A stretch of 64,000 nt of DNA. Origin: Embleya sp051903075 (GTDB lineage: Bacteria > Actinomycetota > Actinomycetes > Streptomycetales > Streptomycetaceae). The position numbers and the translations under genes were made by a program. Within the stretch, counting starts at the first letter, position 1; each line of letters begins with the position of its first letter. Positions 62,087 to 64,000 of this stretch are shown one piece after another. The notes under the pieces were generated by a model. The model had not been told where the DNA came from. It did no database searches and saw only the letters and a program-made list of their open reading frames with translations. The stretch spans positions 4,774,001 through 4,838,000 of the forward strand of contig NZ_CP182422.1 in the NCBI RefSeq assembly GCF_051903075.1. The letters are read 5' to 3'.

Positions 62087-62465
62087 TCCTCAAGCGCCGG
62101 ACGGGCTGGGTTGGCGCACCTGAGTGGGCAGGTGGCTGCTTCGTGTGTCCTCAAGCGCCGGACGGGCTGGGTTGGGGCGCCTGAGTGGGCAGGTGGCTGT
62201 TTCGTGTGTCCTCAGGCGTCGGGCGGACTGGGTTGGGGTGCCTGGGTGGGTGGGTTGGCGTTTGGTGTGTTCTCAGGTGCCGGACGGGCTGGGTTGGGGT
62301 GCCTGGGTGGGTGGGTTGGCGTTTGGTGTGTTCTCAGGTGCCGGACGGGCTGGGTTGGGGTGCCTGGGTGGGCAGGTTGGCGTTTGGTGTGTTCTCAGGT
62401 GCCGGACGGGCTGGGTTGGGGCGTCCTGGGTGGGCAGGTTGGCGTTTGGTGTGTTCTCAGGTGCT
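62087..62465. repeat. tandem array of 61-bp units
   Basis: Units begin at 62087, 62148, 62209, 62270, 62331 and 62392, with a 7th partial unit at 62454. Spacing is 61 bp (last 62). Each carries TCAAGCGCCGGACGGGCTG or a variant (TCAGGTGCCGGACGGGCTG in later ones). Unit 1 is close to the two copies at 22447-22546. The array overlaps the 3' end of the fur gene. Confidence 0.9.
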
Positions 62466-62882
62466 GGGTGGCTGTGTGCAGGTTGGGCATTGGCCGTGGA
62501 AGGTGATTTCGGTCTTGGTGATCGTGAAGCCGAGGTGGGCGGCCTCCGGAGGGGTGGGTGCCGGGGTGGATGGTGGGTGTACGTCTCGGATGGTGCCGCA
62601 TTCGGTGCAGATCAGGTGGTGGTGTGGCCGGTGGGCGTTGGGGTCGTAGCGCTTGGCTCGGGCATCGGTGGTTACCTCGCGGATCTCGCCCATGGCCACG
62701 AGGTCGTTGAGGACGTTGTAGACGGTTGCCCTGCTGAGCTCCGGGAGTTGCCGCGCCGCGCGTGTGTGTACCTCGTCGGCGGTCAGGTGGACGTGGTCGC
62801 CGGTGAGAACCTCGGCCACCACCCGGCGCTGTGCGGTCAGGCGCCAACCCCGCTCACGTAGTCGTTCCGGGAGGTTGCTCAT
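62457..62882 (-). CDS. Fur family regulator (FurA/CatR type)
   Basis: 141 residues starting MSNLPERLRERGWRLTAQRR. Winged helix with SRATVYNVLNDLVAMGEIREV, metal site HRPHHHLICTECG, and C-terminal CPTC for structural zinc. Divergent from a catalase gene, as for CatR/FurA, which sense peroxide. The stop codon lies inside the last 61-bp repeat unit, and the C-terminus may have been altered by the array. Confidence 0.87.
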   Translation of the reverse strand: MSNLPERLRERGWRLTAQRRVVAEVLTGDHVHLTADEVHTRAARQLPELSRATVYNVLNDLVAMGEIREVTTDARAKRYDPNAHRPHHHLICTECGTIRDVHPPSTPAPTPPEAAHLGFTITKTEITFHGQCPTCTQPPST

Positions 62883-62905
62883 ATGTGAATGGTACAGGTC
62901 TTGGG

Positions 62906-62920
62906 TTAGATCTGGTCTAA
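62906..62920. promoter_or_regulatory. candidate Fur/CatR operator between fur and catalase
   Basis: TTAGATCTGGTCTAA, a 5-bp inverted repeat with 5-nt spacer, 14-24 nt from the fur start. A second GTCTAAA half-site lies about 24 nt further toward the catalase gene, giving a plausible two-site operator for the divergent pair. Confidence 0.5.
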
Positions 62921-63000
62921 ATGTTGTTCTGGACAAAGTCTAAAACTGGCTCTAGGTTGGGGGCCGGACGACAGCAGCAACACCAGGGGAGTCACGAACC

Positions 63001-64000
63001 ATGTCGCAGCAGCCGCAGCCGCACGCCCTCACCACCGAATCCGGCGCTCCGGTGGCCGACAACCAGAACAGCCAGACCGCGGGCCCCGGCGGGCCGCTGC
63101 TGATCCAGGACCAGTACCTGCTGGAGAAGTTGGCCCGGTTCAACCGCGAGCGCATCCCGGAGCGGGTGGTGCACGCACGCGGGTCCGGCGCGTACGGCCG
63201 GTTCGAGGTGACGGCGGACGTGTCCCGGTTCACCAAGGCGCACTTCCTCGCCGAACCCGGCCGCCGTACCGAGGTGTTCGCCCGCTTCTCGACCGTGGCC
63301 GGCAACCTCGGCGCCGCCGACGCGGTGCGCGATCCGCGCGGGTTCGCGGTGAAGTTCTATACCGAGGAGGGCAATTACGACCTCGTCGGCAACAACACGC
63401 CGATCTTCTTCATCAAGGACCCGCTGAAGTTCCCGGACTTCATCCACACGCAAAAGCGCGACCCGTACACCGGCAGCCAGGAGGCGGACAACGTCTGGGA
63501 CTTCTGGTCGCACTCGCCGGAGGCCATCCATCAGGTCACCTGGCTGTTCGGGGACCGCGGCATCCCCGCGTCCTACCGGCACATGGACGGCTTCGGCTCG
63601 CACACCTACCAGTGGGTCAACGCCGAGGGCGAGGCGTTCTGGGTCAAGTACCACTTCAAGACCGACCAGGGCATCCGGAACCTGACCGCCGAGGCCGCCG
63701 CCGAACTGGCCGGGGCCGACCCCGACTCGCACCAGCGGGACCTGGTGAACGCGATCGACGCCGGGGTGAGCCCGTCGTGGACGCTGAAGGTGCAGATCAT
63801 GCCGGTGGCCGAGGCCGCGACCTACCGGTTCAACCCGTTCGACCTGACCAAGGTGTGGTCGCACGCCGACTATCCGCTGATCGAGGTCGGCCGACTGACC
63901 CTCGACCGCAACCCCGACAACGTGTTCGCCGAGGTCGAGCAGGCCGCGTTCAACCCGGCCAACTTCGTGCCCGGGATCGGACCGAGCCCGGACAAGATGC
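63001..64000 (+). CDS. katA: catalase (monofunctional heme), partial
   Basis: Starts MSQQPQPHALTTESG and runs off the right window edge. Motifs: ERVVHARGSGAYG (distal His), RFSTVAGNLGAADAVRDPRG, GNNTPIFFIKDP (distal Asn) and RHMDGFGSHTYQW. Decomposes hydrogen peroxide. The heme-ligand Tyr region lies beyond the window. Regulation by the divergent Fur protein is expected. Full length unknown. Confidence 0.92.
   Translation, partial: MSQQPQPHALTTESGAPVADNQNSQTAGPGGPLLIQDQYLLEKLARFNRERIPERVVHARGSGAYGRFEVTADVSRFTKAHFLAEPGRRTEVFARFSTVAGNLGAADAVRDPRGFAVKFYTEEGNYDLVGNNTPIFFIKDPLKFPDFIHTQKRDPYTGSQEADNVWDFWSHSPEAIHQVTWLFGDRGIPASYRHMDGFGSHTYQWVNAEGEAFWVKYHFKTDQGIRNLTAEAAAELAGADPDSHQRDLVNAIDAGVSPSWTLKVQIMPVAEAATYRFNPFDLTKVWSHADYPLIEVGRLTLDRNPDNVFAEVEQAAFNPANFVPGIGPSPDKM

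Noticed and set aside
62087..62465. CRISPR array
   Set aside because: Units are contiguous, without unique spacers of defined length, the repeat is 61 bp, and no cas genes are present.
62124..62861. Long plus-strand open frames across the 61-bp array
   Set aside because: 61 is not a multiple of 3, so frames are artefacts of repeat composition; the strand is antisense to fur at its end.

Overview
This is a very GC-rich actinobacterial chromosome segment with many GTG/TTG starts and AGGAGG-type ribosome binding sites. Mycothiol-linked genes (S-(hydroxymethyl)mycothiol dehydrogenase, a mycoredoxin), whiB7, UPF0182 and DUF3107 genes point to a Streptomycetaceae-like organism. The dispersed repeat TCAAACGCCGGACGGGCTG, which I associate with Streptomyces-type genomes, agrees. 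Species cannot be named from the sequence alone.

Layout. Positions 1-1271 (minus) hold a WXG100 protein and the start of a CpnT-like, probably type VII-secreted polymorphic toxin cut by the window edge. Positions 1592-7642 carry metabolic genes: MaoC, a NUDIX/ribokinase pair, and a run of DUF6758, PHP phosphatase, MarC, mycothiol-dependent formaldehyde dehydrogenase and an MBL-fold hydrolase. Positions 7733-11624 contain a tiny unknown gene, a NYN-domain protein, about 500 bp of C-rich imperfect tandem repeats, an MFS exporter behind a MarR-type palindrome, and a universal stress protein. Positions 11698-12600 are a decayed methyltransferase pseudogene.

From about 12.6 to 59 kb the gene content closely matches, from memory, the Mycobacterium tuberculosis Rv3193c-Rv3211 neighbourhood: DEAD-box helicase, ferritin-like protein, DUF3107, TetR, DUF3152 protease, MoeZ, flippase-like membrane protein, MGMT-like ATL, two AdnAB-type helicase-nucleases, NudC, mycoredoxin, UvrD2, WhiB7, AarF/ABC1 kinase, ThiF-like protein, zinc metalloprotease (DUF2342), Lon/PDZ protease, PPA1309 and UPF0182. 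The theme is DNA repair, redox/thiol homeostasis, envelope proteolysis and antibiotic stress. Inserted genes include a lipoprotein between the two helicase-nucleases, a TerD-AIM24/AIM24/AIM24 operon, a PP2C phosphatase, an M20 peptidase and moaE.

From 59 to 64 kb there are two nearly identical initiator tRNA genes, a Sel1-repeat protein, a tandem array of 61-bp units that overlaps the 3' end of a fur gene, the divergent fur/catalase pair, and the catalase cut by the window end.

The most notable regulatory architecture is the whiB7 leader (40787-41549): an AT-rich box and promoter, a 5' hairpin, an 18-codon ORF overlapping the Shine-Dalgarno of a 140-codon ORF, an intrinsic terminator, then whiB7. 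Many convergent gene pairs are separated by unusually long perfect hairpins (20-28 bp stems), and a 157-bp palindromic MITE-like element lies at 52929-53085.
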